From Bog-756 sp963745955 (GTDB taxonomy: Bacteria > Actinomycetota > Acidimicrobiia > Acidimicrobiales > RAAP-2): a stretch of 64,000 nucleotides of DNA. The stretch is from positions 496,001-560,000 of the forward strand of contig CAVUZI010000007.1 in assembly GCA_963745955.1 (NCBI GenBank), in the 5' to 3' direction. Below are positions 16,566 through 25,976 of this stretch, one piece after another. The notes below the pieces were generated by a model. It did not search any database. It worked only from the letters and a program-made list of their open reading frames with translations, and was not told the DNA's origin. Each line of letters begins with the position of its first letter. Within the stretch, counting starts at the first letter, position 1. The translations under genes and the position numbers were made by a program.

Positions 16566-18386
16566 GTGGTGGACCGCAAGTGGTGGACGCTCCTCGCTGT
16601 GTGCACGGGCACCTTCATGCTCCTGTTGGACATCACCGTGGTGAATGTCGCCCTCCCGGCCATCCAGCGCTCGCTCGGGTCCACCTTCTCCGATCTGCAG
16701 TGGGTGATCGACGCCTACACCCTGACCCTGGCCGCGTTCCTGCTCACGGCGGGCGTCATCGGGGACATTTTCGGCCGACGTCGGCTGTTCGCCATCGGTC
16801 TCGCCATCTTCTCGGCGTCCTCACTGGCGTGCGGGCTGTCGACGAACCCACTCATGCTGACCCTGGCCCGTGGCGTCCAGGGAGTCGGCGGTGCCATCAT
16901 GTTCGCCACCTCGCTGGCCCTCATCGCCCAGGCCTTCTCGGGCAAGGAGCGTGGCACCGCCTTTGGGGCCTACGGGGCGGTGATCGGGGGAGCCGGGGCC
17001 ATCGGCCCGCTGATCGGTGGTGCGCTGACCACTGGTATCGGATGGCGGTGGATCTTCTTCATCAACATCCCCATCGGGATCGCGGCCATCGTCGTCACCT
17101 TGGCCAAAGTGCAGGATTCGAAGTCCCCCACGGAACGGCACATCGACTGGATCGGGTTCGTCACGTTCTCAGCTTCACTGTTCGTGCTGGTGTACGCCCT
17201 GGTCGAAGGCAACTCCAAGGGTTGGACCAGCCCGACCATCCTGGCCCTGCTGGTGGGGTCGGCCGTCTTGATGGCGATCTTCCTCGTCGCCGAGTGGCGA
17301 GGATCGGATCCGATGCTCGATCTCTCGCTGTTCAAGCGGCCGGCCATGGTCGGGGTGTCGGTGACCGCGTTCACGCTTTCCGCGTCCATCTTCGCCATGA
17401 TCCTCTACCTCAACTTCTACATGCAGGACATCCTCGGTTACGGGCCCCTTGCCGCGGGTATCCGATTCCTGCCCATCACCGTGCTCGCCTTCGTCATCTC
17501 TCCCATTGCCGGGAAGCTCACCGTCAAGGTCAGCTCGCGCTACCTGCTCGGGCTTGGGCTGATCCTGATCGCTCTCGGATGCGATCTGGCCACGCATGTG
17601 GGACCCAACTCGACGTGGACGGTGCTCCTGCCCGGATTCATCGTCGCCGGCATCGGCATCGGAATCACCAATCCGGTGGTGGCATCGGCCGCCGTTTCGG
17701 TCGTACCACCGGAGCACAGCGGCATGGCATCGGGCGCATCCAACACCTTTCGCCAGGTGGGTATCGCCACGGGCATCGCCGGACTGGGAGCCGTCTTCTT
17801 GAGCCAGATCCGCCCCGCCACGGTCACCGCCCTGGCGGGCACACCGAGCGGACGTCTCGTGCTCGCCCACGCCACTCCGGCGATGTCCGGTGCCCTCGCC
17901 GAAGGCGGCGTCCGCCAGGTGGCATCGACGATCCCCTCCCTCGCCGTGCGCCATGCCCTGCTCAGTGCCTATCGGGTCGGTTTCACGGCCACGTTCGACC
18001 ACCTGATGGGGATCGCCTCCGTCGTGTCCCTGATCGGTGCCGTTGCCGCGCTTGCCCTCGTGCGCCAGCGCGACTTCGTGCCCAGTTACTCGCCCACCGA
18101 CAGTGGTCCAGACGGTGGCCCGGGAGGCGGCCCGGGAGGCGGCCCGGGTGGCGGACCTGGTGGCGGCCCCAGAGGCGGACCTGGACAAGCGCCCCGAAGT
18201 GGTCCCGCAGAAGATCCCGACGGCGGCCCGGGAGGGCCGCACCGCGGACCGATCCGGGACCCGGACCCGCACGACGGCGGCGGCGAGCAACGCTCCGACC
18301 GTGCGAAGAGCCCCGAGGATCCGGCCCCTGTCGACGCTCCGACCGCCCCCTCCTCAGGGCTCTCCCCGACCACGCCCTCGCCGTGA
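16566..18386 (+). CDS. MFS drug exporter, DHA2 (14-TM, EmrB/QacA-like)
   Basis: The 606-residue protein begins at GTG 16566. The first helix contains LLLDITVVNVALPAIQ, the motif-D1 variant of the DHA2 family, and loop 2-3 has GDIFGRRRLFAIG. Motif C appears as AVIGGAGAIGPLIGG. Fourteen hydrophobic segments can be counted up to about residue 500. The last 100 residues are a hydrophilic, Gly/Pro-rich tail built of GGP repeats (18115-18180), not seen in the family core. It is a proton-driven inner-membrane efflux pump of unknown substrate. The stop overlaps the ATG of the next gene (TGATG). Confidence 0.92.
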   Translation: MVDRKWWTLLAVCTGTFMLLLDITVVNVALPAIQRSLGSTFSDLQWVIDAYTLTLAAFLLTAGVIGDIFGRRRLFAIGLAIFSASSLACGLSTNPLMLTLARGVQGVGGAIMFATSLALIAQAFSGKERGTAFGAYGAVIGGAGAIGPLIGGALTTGIGWRWIFFINIPIGIAAIVVTLAKVQDSKSPTERHIDWIGFVTFSASLFVLVYALVEGNSKGWTSPTILALLVGSAVLMAIFLVAEWRGSDPMLDLSLFKRPAMVGVSVTAFTLSASIFAMILYLNFYMQDILGYGPLAAGIRFLPITVLAFVISPIAGKLTVKVSSRYLLGLGLILIALGCDLATHVGPNSTWTVLLPGFIVAGIGIGITNPVVASAAVSVVPPEHSGMASGASNTFRQVGIATGIAGLGAVFLSQIRPATVTALAGTPSGRLVLAHATPAMSGALAEGGVRQVASTIPSLAVRHALLSAYRVGFTATFDHLMGIASVVSLIGAVAALALVRQRDFVPSYSPTDSGPDGGPGGGPGGGPGGGPGGGPRGGPGQAPRSGPAEDPDGGPGGPHRGPIRDPDPHDGGGEQRSDRAKSPEDPAPVDAPTAPSSGLSPTTPSP

Positions 18387-18658
18387 TGGAGACGGTCGAC
18401 GGGGCGGCCGGAGGCGAGCCCGACCATGTCCCCGAGCGCCGGGCCGACCGGTCGCTGGATCTGCCCCATCCCTCACGGTTGGAGCCGGAGCACCCCCGGT
18501 GGGAAGAGATCATCGATGCCCATCGGACGGCCATGGCCCGGGGTGAGCCGGGCTATCTCGATCCGGAGACCGGGCTCTTCGTGTTGACAGCGGCGCAGCT
18601 GGCGGACCGGCAGCAGTGCTGCGGATCGGGCTGCCGCCACTGCCCCTACCTGCTCTGA
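18386..18658 (+). CDS. DUF5522 family small Cys-rich protein
   Basis: This 90-residue protein is translationally coupled to the MFS gene through TGATG. The domain is recognisable from WEEIIDAHRTAMARGEPGYLD, PETGLFVLTAAQLADR and the C-terminal Cys cluster QCCGSGCRHCPYLL. The Cys and His spacing suggests metal or iron-sulphur binding, but the family is uncharacterised. The two genes need not be functionally related. Confidence 0.85.
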   Translation: METVDGAAGGEPDHVPERRADRSLDLPHPSRLEPEHPRWEEIIDAHRTAMARGEPGYLDPETGLFVLTAAQLADRQQCCGSGCRHCPYLL

Positions 18659-18723
18659 GGCCCTGAGGCTCTGTCGACCCCCAGTAGGGTTCACGCAGAC
18701 GCGCACCGAACGAGGAGACCGAG

Positions 18724-19695
18724 ATGAAGACCAGGCTGACCGACGTGCTCGGCATCGACCACCCGGTCATGTTGGCGGGCATGGGTGGCGTGTCCTACGC
18801 GCCCCTGGTGACGGCGGTGTCCGAGGCCGGGGGGTTCGGCTGCCTCGGCGCCTCGACGATGTCCAACGAACAGATGGTGTCCGAGATCACCCGCGTCCGT
18901 GAGGCCACGAACAAACCCTTCGGCGTCGACCTGCTCACCGCCATGCCCGGAGACCTCGTCGGGCAGGTCGAGCAGATCATCGAGGGGGGCGCCTCGGTCT
19001 TCGTCGCCGGCCTCGGCGTTCCGGCAGAGGTGGTCGACCTCTGCCACCGCCACCACGTCCTGGTCATCAACATGTGCGGCAAGGTGGACCACGCCCGGCG
19101 GGCGCTCGAGGCCGGATGCGACGTGGTGGTCGCCCAGGGCACCGAAGCCGGCGGCCATACCGGCCTGGTCGCCACCATGCCGCTCGTCCCCCAGATCGTC
19201 GACGCGGTCGGCGCCCACATCCCGGTGGTGGCGGCCGGCGGTATCTTCGACGGACGGGGCCTGGCCGCGGCCCTGGCCCTCGGAGCGGACGGGGTGTGGA
19301 TCGGCACCCGGTTCATCGCCACTCCCGAGGCCCGGGCGGTGGCCGGCTACAAGGACGCCCTGGTACGGACCAAGGAGGACGGCACCACCATCAGCCGGGC
19401 GTTCTCCGGCAAGACCATGCGTGTGGTCCGGAACCAGTACACCACCTTCTTCGATGAGCATCCCGCGGACCTCAGCCCGTTTCCCGCCCAGCTCGGCCGA
19501 TCCATCGAGGACGGGGCGTTCCACCTCGGTGGGGACGAGGGCACCCAGGGCATCGATCCCGACCGCGAGTGCTACCCGACCGGCCAAGGGGTGGGAGCCA
19601 TCCAGACACTGATGCCGGCGGCCAGCCTGGTCGCCCAGATCGTAGAGCAGGCCGAACAGGTGTTGGCCGGCCTGGTCCGGAACGCCGACGGCTGA
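18724..19695 (+). CDS. Nitronate monooxygenase family flavoprotein
   Basis: The 323-residue protein starts at ATG 18724 after a GAGGAGA site. It is an FMN TIM barrel of the 2-nitropropane dioxygenase type: the N-terminus has HPVMLAGMGGVSYAPLVTAVSEAGGFGCLG, and the flavin phosphate site shows VVAQGTEAGGHTG and PVVAAGGIFDGRGLAAALALGADGVWIGTRF. Members oxidise nitronates or, in actinobacteria, work as enoyl reductases or fatty-acid-related flavin oxidoreductases. The gene is alone on its strand and convergent with the glycosidase. The physiological substrate is open. Confidence 0.92.
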   Translation: MKTRLTDVLGIDHPVMLAGMGGVSYAPLVTAVSEAGGFGCLGASTMSNEQMVSEITRVREATNKPFGVDLLTAMPGDLVGQVEQIIEGGASVFVAGLGVPAEVVDLCHRHHVLVINMCGKVDHARRALEAGCDVVVAQGTEAGGHTGLVATMPLVPQIVDAVGAHIPVVAAGGIFDGRGLAAALALGADGVWIGTRFIATPEARAVAGYKDALVRTKEDGTTISRAFSGKTMRVVRNQYTTFFDEHPADLSPFPAQLGRSIEDGAFHLGGDEGTQGIDPDRECYPTGQGVGAIQTLMPAASLVAQIVEQAEQVLAGLVRNADG

Positions 19696-19743
19696 GCCCG
19701 CCACCGCGCCGGCGCCGGCGACAGCGCTCTCGGCGCGGCCCGC

Positions 19744-21354
19744 TCAGCCCTCGCCGAGCACCGACCGGTCTCCCGCCCGCAGGCCGGCGATGATCCGGCG
19801 GTAGGCGCCGGCGGCGTCGTCCCCGAGCGAGTCGGTGTCCAACCAGTGCATGCCGCGCTCACCATGGTGGCGGTCGACCCCGTAGATCCCGAACCGGGGC
19901 TCGTACGACCCCCATTCGTAATTGTCGACCAACGACCAGTGCCAGTAGCCCTGGACCGGGACGCCCGCATCGACGGCCGCCATCACCGCGGCGATGTTCT
20001 CCCGCAGGTAGCGGGGACGGTCCCATCCGTCCATGCGGGGATACGACCGCCCCTGGGTGACCCGGTTGCACAATCCGTTCTCCACCACCCAGAACGGGAG
20101 CCCCGGGGTGAGGGCGGCCTGGGCCCTGAGCCAGCGGGTGAGGCCGGCCGGGTCGGGCGCGTCGTCCCACAGTTCCCGGGTCGGGGAGTTGTTGCGGCCG
20201 CCGGACGTCCGCCGCCCGGGCAGCCGGAGGTGACGGGAGGCCACCGGCTCGTAGTAGTCGAGGCCGATGACGTCGAGCGTGCGCTCGTGCGGACTCTCGT
20301 AGACCGCCTTCACCGCCCGGTTGGGCAGACCGTGCACGAGCCTTCCGGTGCGGGGGGAACCGGTCCCAGGGGAACCGGCTCCGGGCGGACCGGCCTGGAG
20401 GAACCCGGGCCGGGGGCCGGCGCCCCCCCGGCCGGCCCCGTAGGGCGACATCGCCGCGCTGAACCGGCGGAGCAGGCGTTCGACCCCGCCCACCGGCGGG
20501 AACGTGCGGTCGTGCTGGCGACGGCGCTCGGCGAGCCAGTCACCGACCTCGTCCTGTTCGACCCCCATGCTGCGGGCGAGCAGCAGATCGAGGAGCAGCC
20601 GGTCGTACTCGTAGATGCTCAGGCAGGAGTTGTTGGTGGTGACGACGGCGTCGGGACGGGCCCGATGGATGACCTCGTAGCCGGCCACATGTGCGGCGAG
20701 CAGGTTGTCCTCGGCGATGGCCACATCCCCGAGAGCCAACCGGCGCCCAGGCGGGAACATCCCGAGCGACCAGGTCCCGACGGCCAGGACGTTGATCTCG
20801 TTGATGGTGACCCAGTGACGCACCATGGGGGCCAGCGCATCGACGGCCACTTCCGCCCAGGCCCGGTACCGGTGGGCGGCGTCCGGCCGCAGCCAGAAGT
20901 CCTCGCCCAGCCATGCCGGATGGGTGAAGTGGTGCAAGGTGACCAACGGCTCGAGGCCGCGGTCGAGGCAGCCCCGGACGATGGAGGCGTAACGCTCCAG
21001 GGCGGCAGCGTCCACGCCGTCGGGGTCAGGGACCACCCGGGCCCACTCCACGCTCAACCGGAAGCTGTTGCAGCCCAGGCCGGCGGCACGGTCAAGTGCC
21101 TCCTCCGGCCGGTCCCAGAAGCCGACTCCGTTCCCCGAGGGCTCGACCCGACCCACCTGCTCCCAGGCCAGCCAATTGTTGGCCACCTGACCCGGACCGT
21201 TGTAACCGCCCTCGATCTGGAACCCCGCCGTGGCCACACCGAAGAGGAAGGGGTGGGTGGATCCGCCGACGGCGGGGCCGTCGCTCGTCGGTGGCTGACC
21301 AATCGAGGACAACGTCCCCACCTTTCCCAGTGCGTTCATCCACTCGTGCGTCAT
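19744..21354 (-). CDS. GH1 family beta-glycosidase
   Basis: The protein has 536 residues from ATG 21354 (MTHEWMNALGK); a second ATG lies at 21339. The GH1 fold is clear: FLFGVATAGFQIEGGYNGPG, the strand LVTLHHFTHPAWLGE, acid/base Glu in WVTINEINVLA (about residue 188; the usual TFNEP is changed after the Glu) and nucleophile Glu in FWVVENGLCNR (about residue 425). The C-terminal VQGYWHWSLVDNYEWGSYEPRFG is typical. An insertion of about 35 Gly/Pro/Arg residues (about 20338-20450) sits before the fifth strand. It cleaves beta-glucosides or similar; no signal peptide is visible. Confidence 0.9.
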   Translation of the reverse strand: MTHEWMNALGKVGTLSSIGQPPTSDGPAVGGSTHPFLFGVATAGFQIEGGYNGPGQVANNWLAWEQVGRVEPSGNGVGFWDRPEEALDRAAGLGCNSFRLSVEWARVVPDPDGVDAAALERYASIVRGCLDRGLEPLVTLHHFTHPAWLGEDFWLRPDAAHRYRAWAEVAVDALAPMVRHWVTINEINVLAVGTWSLGMFPPGRRLALGDVAIAEDNLLAAHVAGYEVIHRARPDAVVTTNNSCLSIYEYDRLLLDLLLARSMGVEQDEVGDWLAERRRQHDRTFPPVGGVERLLRRFSAAMSPYGAGRGGAGPRPGFLQAGPPGAGSPGTGSPRTGRLVHGLPNRAVKAVYESPHERTLDVIGLDYYEPVASRHLRLPGRRTSGGRNNSPTRELWDDAPDPAGLTRWLRAQAALTPGLPFWVVENGLCNRVTQGRSYPRMDGWDRPRYLRENIAAVMAAVDAGVPVQGYWHWSLVDNYEWGSYEPRFGIYGVDRHHGERGMHWLDTDSLGDDAAGAYRRIIAGLRAGDRSVLGEG

Positions 21355-21459
21355 TGCGGAGGAGCCGCCCGGCGTCCGCCGCTTCACCCGATCCGGACGG
21401 TGCCTGACGGATGGCGATGGTAGCTTGCACCCCGAGCCGGGCAAATCCACCTCCCTCCG

Positions 21460-23168
21460 ATGAACACCACCGCCTACGACCCCGAACGCCTTCCGGTGGT
21501 CGTGGCGTCGGGCCAGTCCATCGAGCGCACCGAACTGGTGACGTCCGTCGATCTGATGGCCCGGGCGTCCGAAGAGGCGCTCGCCGCTGCTCCGGCTCTC
21601 CGGGACAGGATCGACCGTCTGTCGGTGGTGGACATCCTGTCCCGCTCCGGACCGGCCCCGGCCACCGAACTGGGCGAGCGGATCGGTGCCCGCCCCACCG
21701 CCTGCGAAGTGACGACCATCGGGGGCAACAGCCCGCAATGGCTGGTCAACCGGGCCGCCCGCGCCATCGCCGAAGGCGCCCTCTCGGTCACCTTGATCGC
21801 GGGCGCCGAGGCCATCCGGTCGTCCCGCGCCCGGCGGGCGGCGGGGATGCCTCCGGAACCGGGCCGGACCCAACTCCCTCCGGATCCGGTGGTGGGCGAT
21901 GACCTCCCCGGGATAGGTCCGGCAGAGGCCGCCATCGGCCTGCTCCTGCCCGTGCACATCTATCCCCTGTTCGAGAGCGTGGTGGCGGCGCGGGCCGGGC
22001 ACGACGCCGCCGGGCACCGTCGGGTCATGGGGGAGCTACTGGCCCCCTTCACCGAGGTGGCCGCAGCCAATCCCTACGCCTGGTTCCGCGAGGCGCGTAC
22101 CGCCGCGGCCATCGCCACGCCGTCAGCCGACAATCGTCTCGTCTGCGACCCCTACACCAAGTGGATGTGCGCCTACCTCGGGTCCGACCAAGGGGCAGCC
22201 CTCCTGGTGTGCTCCCTGGCCGAAGCCCGAGCGCGCCGGGGTCGCCGATCGGGCCGTCTTCGTCTGGTCGGGGGCCGACGCCACGGACGTCCGGTTCCCG
22301 ACGGCCCGCCCCGATCCGGGTCGTTCGCCCGCCATCGCCGCGGCCGGGAGGGCCGCAATCGGCGGCCGCCTCGTCGGCAGCCGGTCGGGGGGGCAGCGCC
22401 GGAGGCGGTCGTGGGGGCAGCATCGGGATCGGTCGTGGGGGCAGCATCGGGATCGGTCGTGGGGGCAGCATCGGGATCGACGACATCGAGGTCCTCGACA
22501 TCTACTCGTGTTTCCCCTCCGCCGTCGAGCTGGCGGTAGCCGCACTCGGGATCGCCCCCGACGACTCGCGAGGACTCACGGTCACCGGCGGCCTGCCCTA
22601 CTTCGGCGGACCGGGCAACAACTACACAACCCACAGCATCGCCACCGTGACCGACATCCTGCGAGATCCTGCGTCGGCGGCTCACCGGGGCGGCGGGGGT
22701 GGCGGGGGTGGCGGAGCCGGCGGGGGTGGCGGGGGTGGCGGGGGTGGCGGAGCCGGCGGGGGTGGCGGGGACCCGGGGGTCCGCCTGGGCATGACCACCG
22801 GGCTCGGTTGGTTCGTCACCAAGCACTCCATCGGGGTCTACGGAACGGCTCCCCCGCCGGCGGGATTCCACCAGGGTGACACCACTTCAGCCCAAACCGA
22901 GATCGATGCCACCGCAGTGGAGGTGGCCCTCGAAGTCGCCGAGCCGACCCCGGCCACCGTCATCGCCGCCACCGTGATCAGGGACGACCAGGGTGCGCCG
23001 ACCGGAGCGCCGCTGCTCGCCCGCCTCCCCGACGGTCGCCACATGGCTCTCGCCCCGGCCGATGACGAGGTCACCGCCACGCTGGGCCATCTGGACGTCC
23101 CTGGGCTCGTCGGGTCCTCGATCGTCGTCGAGCCCGGCGAGGCGCGCTACCGTCTGGCCACAGGTTGA
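21460..23168 (+). CDS. Thiolase-superfamily acetyltransferase with repeat insertions, twice frameshifted
   Basis: It starts MNTTAYDPERLPVVVASGQ. Recognisable parts are TTIGGNSPQWLVNRAARAIAEG, SADNRLVCDPYTKWMCAYLGSDQGAA, VEVLDIYSCFP-like IEVLDIYSCFPSAVELAV and LTVTGGLPYFGGPGNNYTTHS, matching SCP-x-like actinobacterial acetyl-CoA acetyltransferases (about 500 residues). The frame breaks near 22235 and again at a seven-G run (22387-22393). Correcting both gives one continuous protein. Two low-complexity blocks interrupt conserved regions: GRGGSIGI three times, and a run of about 40 residues nearly all Gly. The downstream enoyl-CoA hydratase suggests a beta-oxidation role. The nucleophilic Cys of classical thiolases is not obvious, as in this subfamily. 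Confidence 0.8.
22407..22480 (+). repeat. 24-bp tandem repeat within the thiolase-like gene
   Basis: The 24-bp unit containing GGTCGTGGGGGCAGCATCGG occurs three times in perfect copy. In the restored frame it codes GRGGSIGI three times and runs straight into the conserved IDDIEVLDIYSCF segment. Confidence 0.85.
22688..22775 (+). repeat. GGCGGGGGT repeat coding a poly-Gly block in the thiolase-like gene
   Basis: Nine-base units GGCGGGGGT alternate with GGCGGAGCC, giving long Gly runs with a few Ala. The block lies between the helix TVTDILRDPAS and the conserved LGMTTGLGWFVTKHSIGVYG segment, a loop in the thiolase fold. Confidence 0.85.
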
Positions 23169-23188
23169 GCGAGCACGGGAGAGCCGGC

Positions 23189-23959
23189 ATGTCCGAACTG
23201 GAACGCGAGCGACGGGGTCATGTCGAGATCCTCACCATCAACCGGCCCGAGGCCCGGAACGCCATCAACGGGGCGGTGTCGCTGGCTTTCGCTGCCGCAT
23301 TCGACGAGCTCGAGGCCGACGACGACTGCTGGGTGGTCATCGTCACCGGCGCCGGGGACAAGGCCTTCAGCGCAGGCATGGACCTCAAGGCGTTCACGGC
23401 CGGCGAGGCCGCGGACATCATGGGGGCCAAGGGTGGGTTCGGCGGTATCGCCCAGCGCGACTTCGCCAAGCCGCTCATCGCCGCCGTCAACGGGTCGGCA
23501 CTGGCGGGCGGGTGCGAGATCATGCTCTCGTGTGACCTGGTGGTTGCCGTCGAGGAGGCCAAATTCGGGATCCCTGAGGTCAAGCGCGGCCTCATGGCCG
23601 CGGCGGGGGGTCTGATCCGCCTGCCGAAGAGGATCCCCCCGGCCATCGCCCTCGAGCTGGCCCTCACCGGTGACCCGATCGACGCCCGGCGCGCTCTCGA
23701 ATTGGGACTGATCAACCGGGTCGTGCCGGCGGACAAACTGATGGAAGAGGCGATGGCGCTGGCCACAACGATCGCCGACAACGCGCCTTTGGCCGTGCGC
23801 ACCTCGAAGCGGGTGATGAAGGAGGCGGGCGAGCTGCCCGACGCCGAGGGGTGGGCCATCAACAACGCCGCCGTGCCCGAGGTGTTCGGATCGGCCGACG
23901 CCATGGAGGGTCCGATCGCCTTCGCCGAGAAGCGCAAGCCCAACTGGTCGGGCAAGTAG
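23189..23959 (+). CDS. Enoyl-CoA hydratase/isomerase family protein (crotonase)
   Basis: The protein has 256 residues from ATG 23189; a TTG at 23165 that overlaps the thiolase stop is less likely. The crotonase fold is clear: INRPEARNAINGAV, the first oxyanion-hole segment AFSAGMDLKAF, the second AAVNGSALAGGCEIMLSCDLVVA and GIPEVKRGLMAAAGGLIRLP. The usual catalytic Glu positions are partly kept (GIPEV). It hydrates or isomerises an enoyl-CoA in beta-oxidation. It is 20 bp from the thiolase-like gene and probably in its operon. Confidence 0.93.
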   Translation: MSELERERRGHVEILTINRPEARNAINGAVSLAFAAAFDELEADDDCWVVIVTGAGDKAFSAGMDLKAFTAGEAADIMGAKGGFGGIAQRDFAKPLIAAVNGSALAGGCEIMLSCDLVVAVEEAKFGIPEVKRGLMAAAGGLIRLPKRIPPAIALELALTGDPIDARRALELGLINRVVPADKLMEEAMALATTIADNAPLAVRTSKRVMKEAGELPDAEGWAINNAAVPEVFGSADAMEGPIAFAEKRKPNWSGK

Positions 23960-24131
23960 ACGAGACGGGGTCGGGACGGCGGGACGGCCGGACGGCCGGA
24001 CAGCCGGACGGGACGGCGGACGAGGCCGGATGCGGGACGGCGGGACGCGGCCGGATAGGGACGCGGACAGCGGCCGGACGGTGGAGACAGGCGGGGGCCG
24101 GACAGCCGACACAGCATCGACGGGATCAGAC
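23960..24131. repeat. GGACGGCCGGACG-type simple repeat between genes
   Basis: This 172-bp gap is almost entirely imperfect repeats of GGACGGC, GGCCGGAC and GGACGCGG, 7-10 bp each. Frames through it are low-complexity. No promoter or operator can be picked out. Confidence 0.6.
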
Positions 24132-24581
24132 ATGAACATTGCCGGCAACGTGACCCATGTCGCCAGTACTGCACCATCCCTCTCGGACGGGCTCGGCGGC
24201 TTCCGCCTCATCCTGCACGTACTGGCGGCCACGATCTGGGTGGGTGGGCAGTTCACGGTGGTCGGCCTGCTCCCCACCGTCCGCTCGCTCGGGGAGGACG
24301 CACCGAAGAAGGTGGGCCAGGCTCTCGGGCGGCTTCTGTGGCCGGCCTATGCCGTGCTGGTGATCACCGGGTTCTGGAACATCAGCGCCCTGACGGTCAA
24401 GGATGCATCCTCGGCCTGGAAAACCGTCCTCGTCGTCAAGATCGTGGTGGTTGCCGTCGCCGGAGTGGCAGTGTTCCTCCATCAACGGGCCACGACGAAG
24501 CGGGGAACGGCCATCTGGGGCGCGGTCGGGGCCTTGGCCTCGGTAACCGCCCTCTGCCTGGGGGTGTTCCTGGCCGGATGA
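24132..24581 (+). CDS. CopD-like small integral membrane protein
   Basis: This 149-residue protein has four hydrophobic helices. The first, FRLILHVLAATIWVGGQFTVVG, carries the His and Trp-Val-Gly-Gly pattern of the CopD/DUF2269-like family, and LLWPAYAVLVITGFWNISAL is its second helix. Relatives are linked to copper uptake or to haem-containing membrane oxidases. The role here is unknown. The next gene is tatA, 111 bp away. Confidence 0.75.
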   Translation: MNIAGNVTHVASTAPSLSDGLGGFRLILHVLAATIWVGGQFTVVGLLPTVRSLGEDAPKKVGQALGRLLWPAYAVLVITGFWNISALTVKDASSAWKTVLVVKIVVVAVAGVAVFLHQRATTKRGTAIWGAVGALASVTALCLGVFLAG

Positions 24582-24692
24582 GGTGCTCGTCCGGGCACTG
24601 GTGCCGCGCCGAACACCCCGGTAGCTGCTGCGCAGCGACCCGGACCGGACAGGTCTAACCTGGTACACGCATCCAACAAGGGAGACACCGTC

Positions 24693-25016
24693 ATGCATTT
24701 CAGCCCGCCAGCCGACCTCTTCGGCGAACAAGGCATCATCGTCTTGATTGTTGTTGCACTGGTCTTGTTCGGCTCCACGCAGATCCCCAAGTTGGCCCGG
24801 TCGCTGGGTTCGGCCCAGAAGGAGTTCAAGAAGGGTCTCGAAGAAGGCGGATCCGACGATGGGACCGGCACCAAATCCGGGGGCACCAACTCGGTGGCCC
24901 AAGCCACACCTCCAGCCGCGATCACGCCCCCGGCCCAGACGTCGACCCCCGTCCGAGTCGAACGGCGACGGCTCCACGGGCCCATCTTCCTGATCGCTCC
25001 GGTGCGGAGCCGATGA
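24693..25016 (+). CDS. tatA: Twin-arginine translocase subunit TatA/TatE family
   Basis: The 107-residue protein has the TatA pattern: a short outside start, one membrane helix (GIIVLIVVALVLFG), the hinge FGSTQIPKLARSLG and an amphipathic helix with SAQKEFKKGLEEG. The Pro/Thr-rich tail is variable in the family. It would form the pore of the Tat pathway, which exports folded, cofactor-bearing proteins such as the Rieske protein. No TatC is in the window. Its stop overlaps the next start by ATGA, so a small operon follows. Confidence 0.87.
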   Translation: MHFSPPADLFGEQGIIVLIVVALVLFGSTQIPKLARSLGSAQKEFKKGLEEGGSDDGTGTKSGGTNSVAQATPPAAITPPAQTSTPVRVERRRLHGPIFLIAPVRSR

Positions 25017-25432
25017 GCGAGGGGATCGGTCCGGAGCAACTGGCCCCGGCCGGTGGCCGAACTCAACGGCAGCGGTGGCTGCCCTTTTGGGTCATCCAGG
25101 CCACCGAGATCGTGGTGGCCCTGGTGTACGCGGACATCTCCGTCCACGTCGCCAACGGTGGCCTGCTGGTCGGAAGTGCGATCGCCCTGTTCGCACTGGC
25201 CGTGACCGCACAGGGTCCCCTCGGGCTCTTGCGGATCTGTGGCCAACGGCTCCATCTGTTCCTCGCCATGGCGCTGTCGGTCGTCATCGCGCTGGCCCCC
25301 TTCGTGTCCGCTCTCCGTCCGGACATCGAAGGGATCATCGTGGTCGAATTCGGAGCCGTCGGGCTGTTCCGCGTGGCCACCTTGACCCGGACCGGCCAGG
25401 CGCACCGGGCCGTCCATGTCGGGCGCGCCTGA
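25013..25432 (+). CDS. Membrane protein of unknown function in the tatA operon
   Basis: The 139-residue protein has four hydrophobic segments (WVIQATEIVVALVYADISVHVA, LLVGSAIALFALAVTAQGPLG, LFLAMALSVVIALAPFVSAL, IIVVEFGAVGLFRVATL) between charged ends. Its ATG overlaps the tatA stop by four bases. No family is recognised. Co-translation with tatA suggests, but does not prove, an envelope role. Confidence 0.7.
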   Translation: MSEGIGPEQLAPAGGRTQRQRWLPFWVIQATEIVVALVYADISVHVANGGLLVGSAIALFALAVTAQGPLGLLRICGQRLHLFLAMALSVVIALAPFVSALRPDIEGIIVVEFGAVGLFRVATLTRTGQAHRAVHVGRA

Positions 25433-25808
25433 CGGGTCCCCGGTGATCGACACGACGGCGACCGTCATTGACTACGGGGTCGGAGCCGACGGCGCTGGTG
25501 GAGGCGTCGCCACGGGCACGGGTGCCGGCACGGGCACGGGCACGGGTGCGGGCACGGGTGCGGGCACGGGATCGGGTGCCGGCACGGGCTCGAACGGCGG
25601 CCGACCGGCGGCGGCTCCGACCACCCCCGGAGCTGCGGCCCGATGGGCGGGTCGAGCCAGCGGTGCAGCAGTCGCCTCCGGAAAACAGGTGGTGGCCAAC
25701 TACCGGCCCGAGGCCGAGGCACAGGTCAAACGCACGATCAGGGAGATCGGCAAGTTGGCCGGGCGGGTGTCCTCCCGGCTCATGCCTCCCGACGACTCCG
25801 CCCGCTGA
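25416..25808 (+). CDS. Hypothetical protein with Gly-Thr repeat and basic C-terminal helix
   Basis: The 130-residue frame overlaps the previous gene by 17 bases. Residues 28-62 are a Gly/Thr/Ala repeat coded by GGCACGGGT units (about 25500-25590). The C-terminal half looks like a real helix (GKQVVANYRPEAEAQVKRTIREIGKLAGRVSSRLMP). No family is recognised. The third position in the tatA operon argues for a true gene. Confidence 0.55.
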   Translation: MSGAPDGSPVIDTTATVIDYGVGADGAGGGVATGTGAGTGTGTGAGTGAGTGSGAGTGSNGGRPAAAPTTPGAAARWAGRASGAAVASGKQVVANYRPEAEAQVKRTIREIGKLAGRVSSRLMPPDDSAR

Positions 25809-25976
25809 TCGCACCGACGGGCAGGTCCGGGGTGCACCCCGCCAGACGAGGGTCCTCCTGCCAGACCTGCTGGTGCGTCCAGCCAGACCCCGTGCGGTGG
25901 CGCCACGCCCCTACGACCGGGTCGAGAGCCACCGGGCCGGGCTAGATTTCACCCCAGGGCGAAAGGGGGACCGTCA

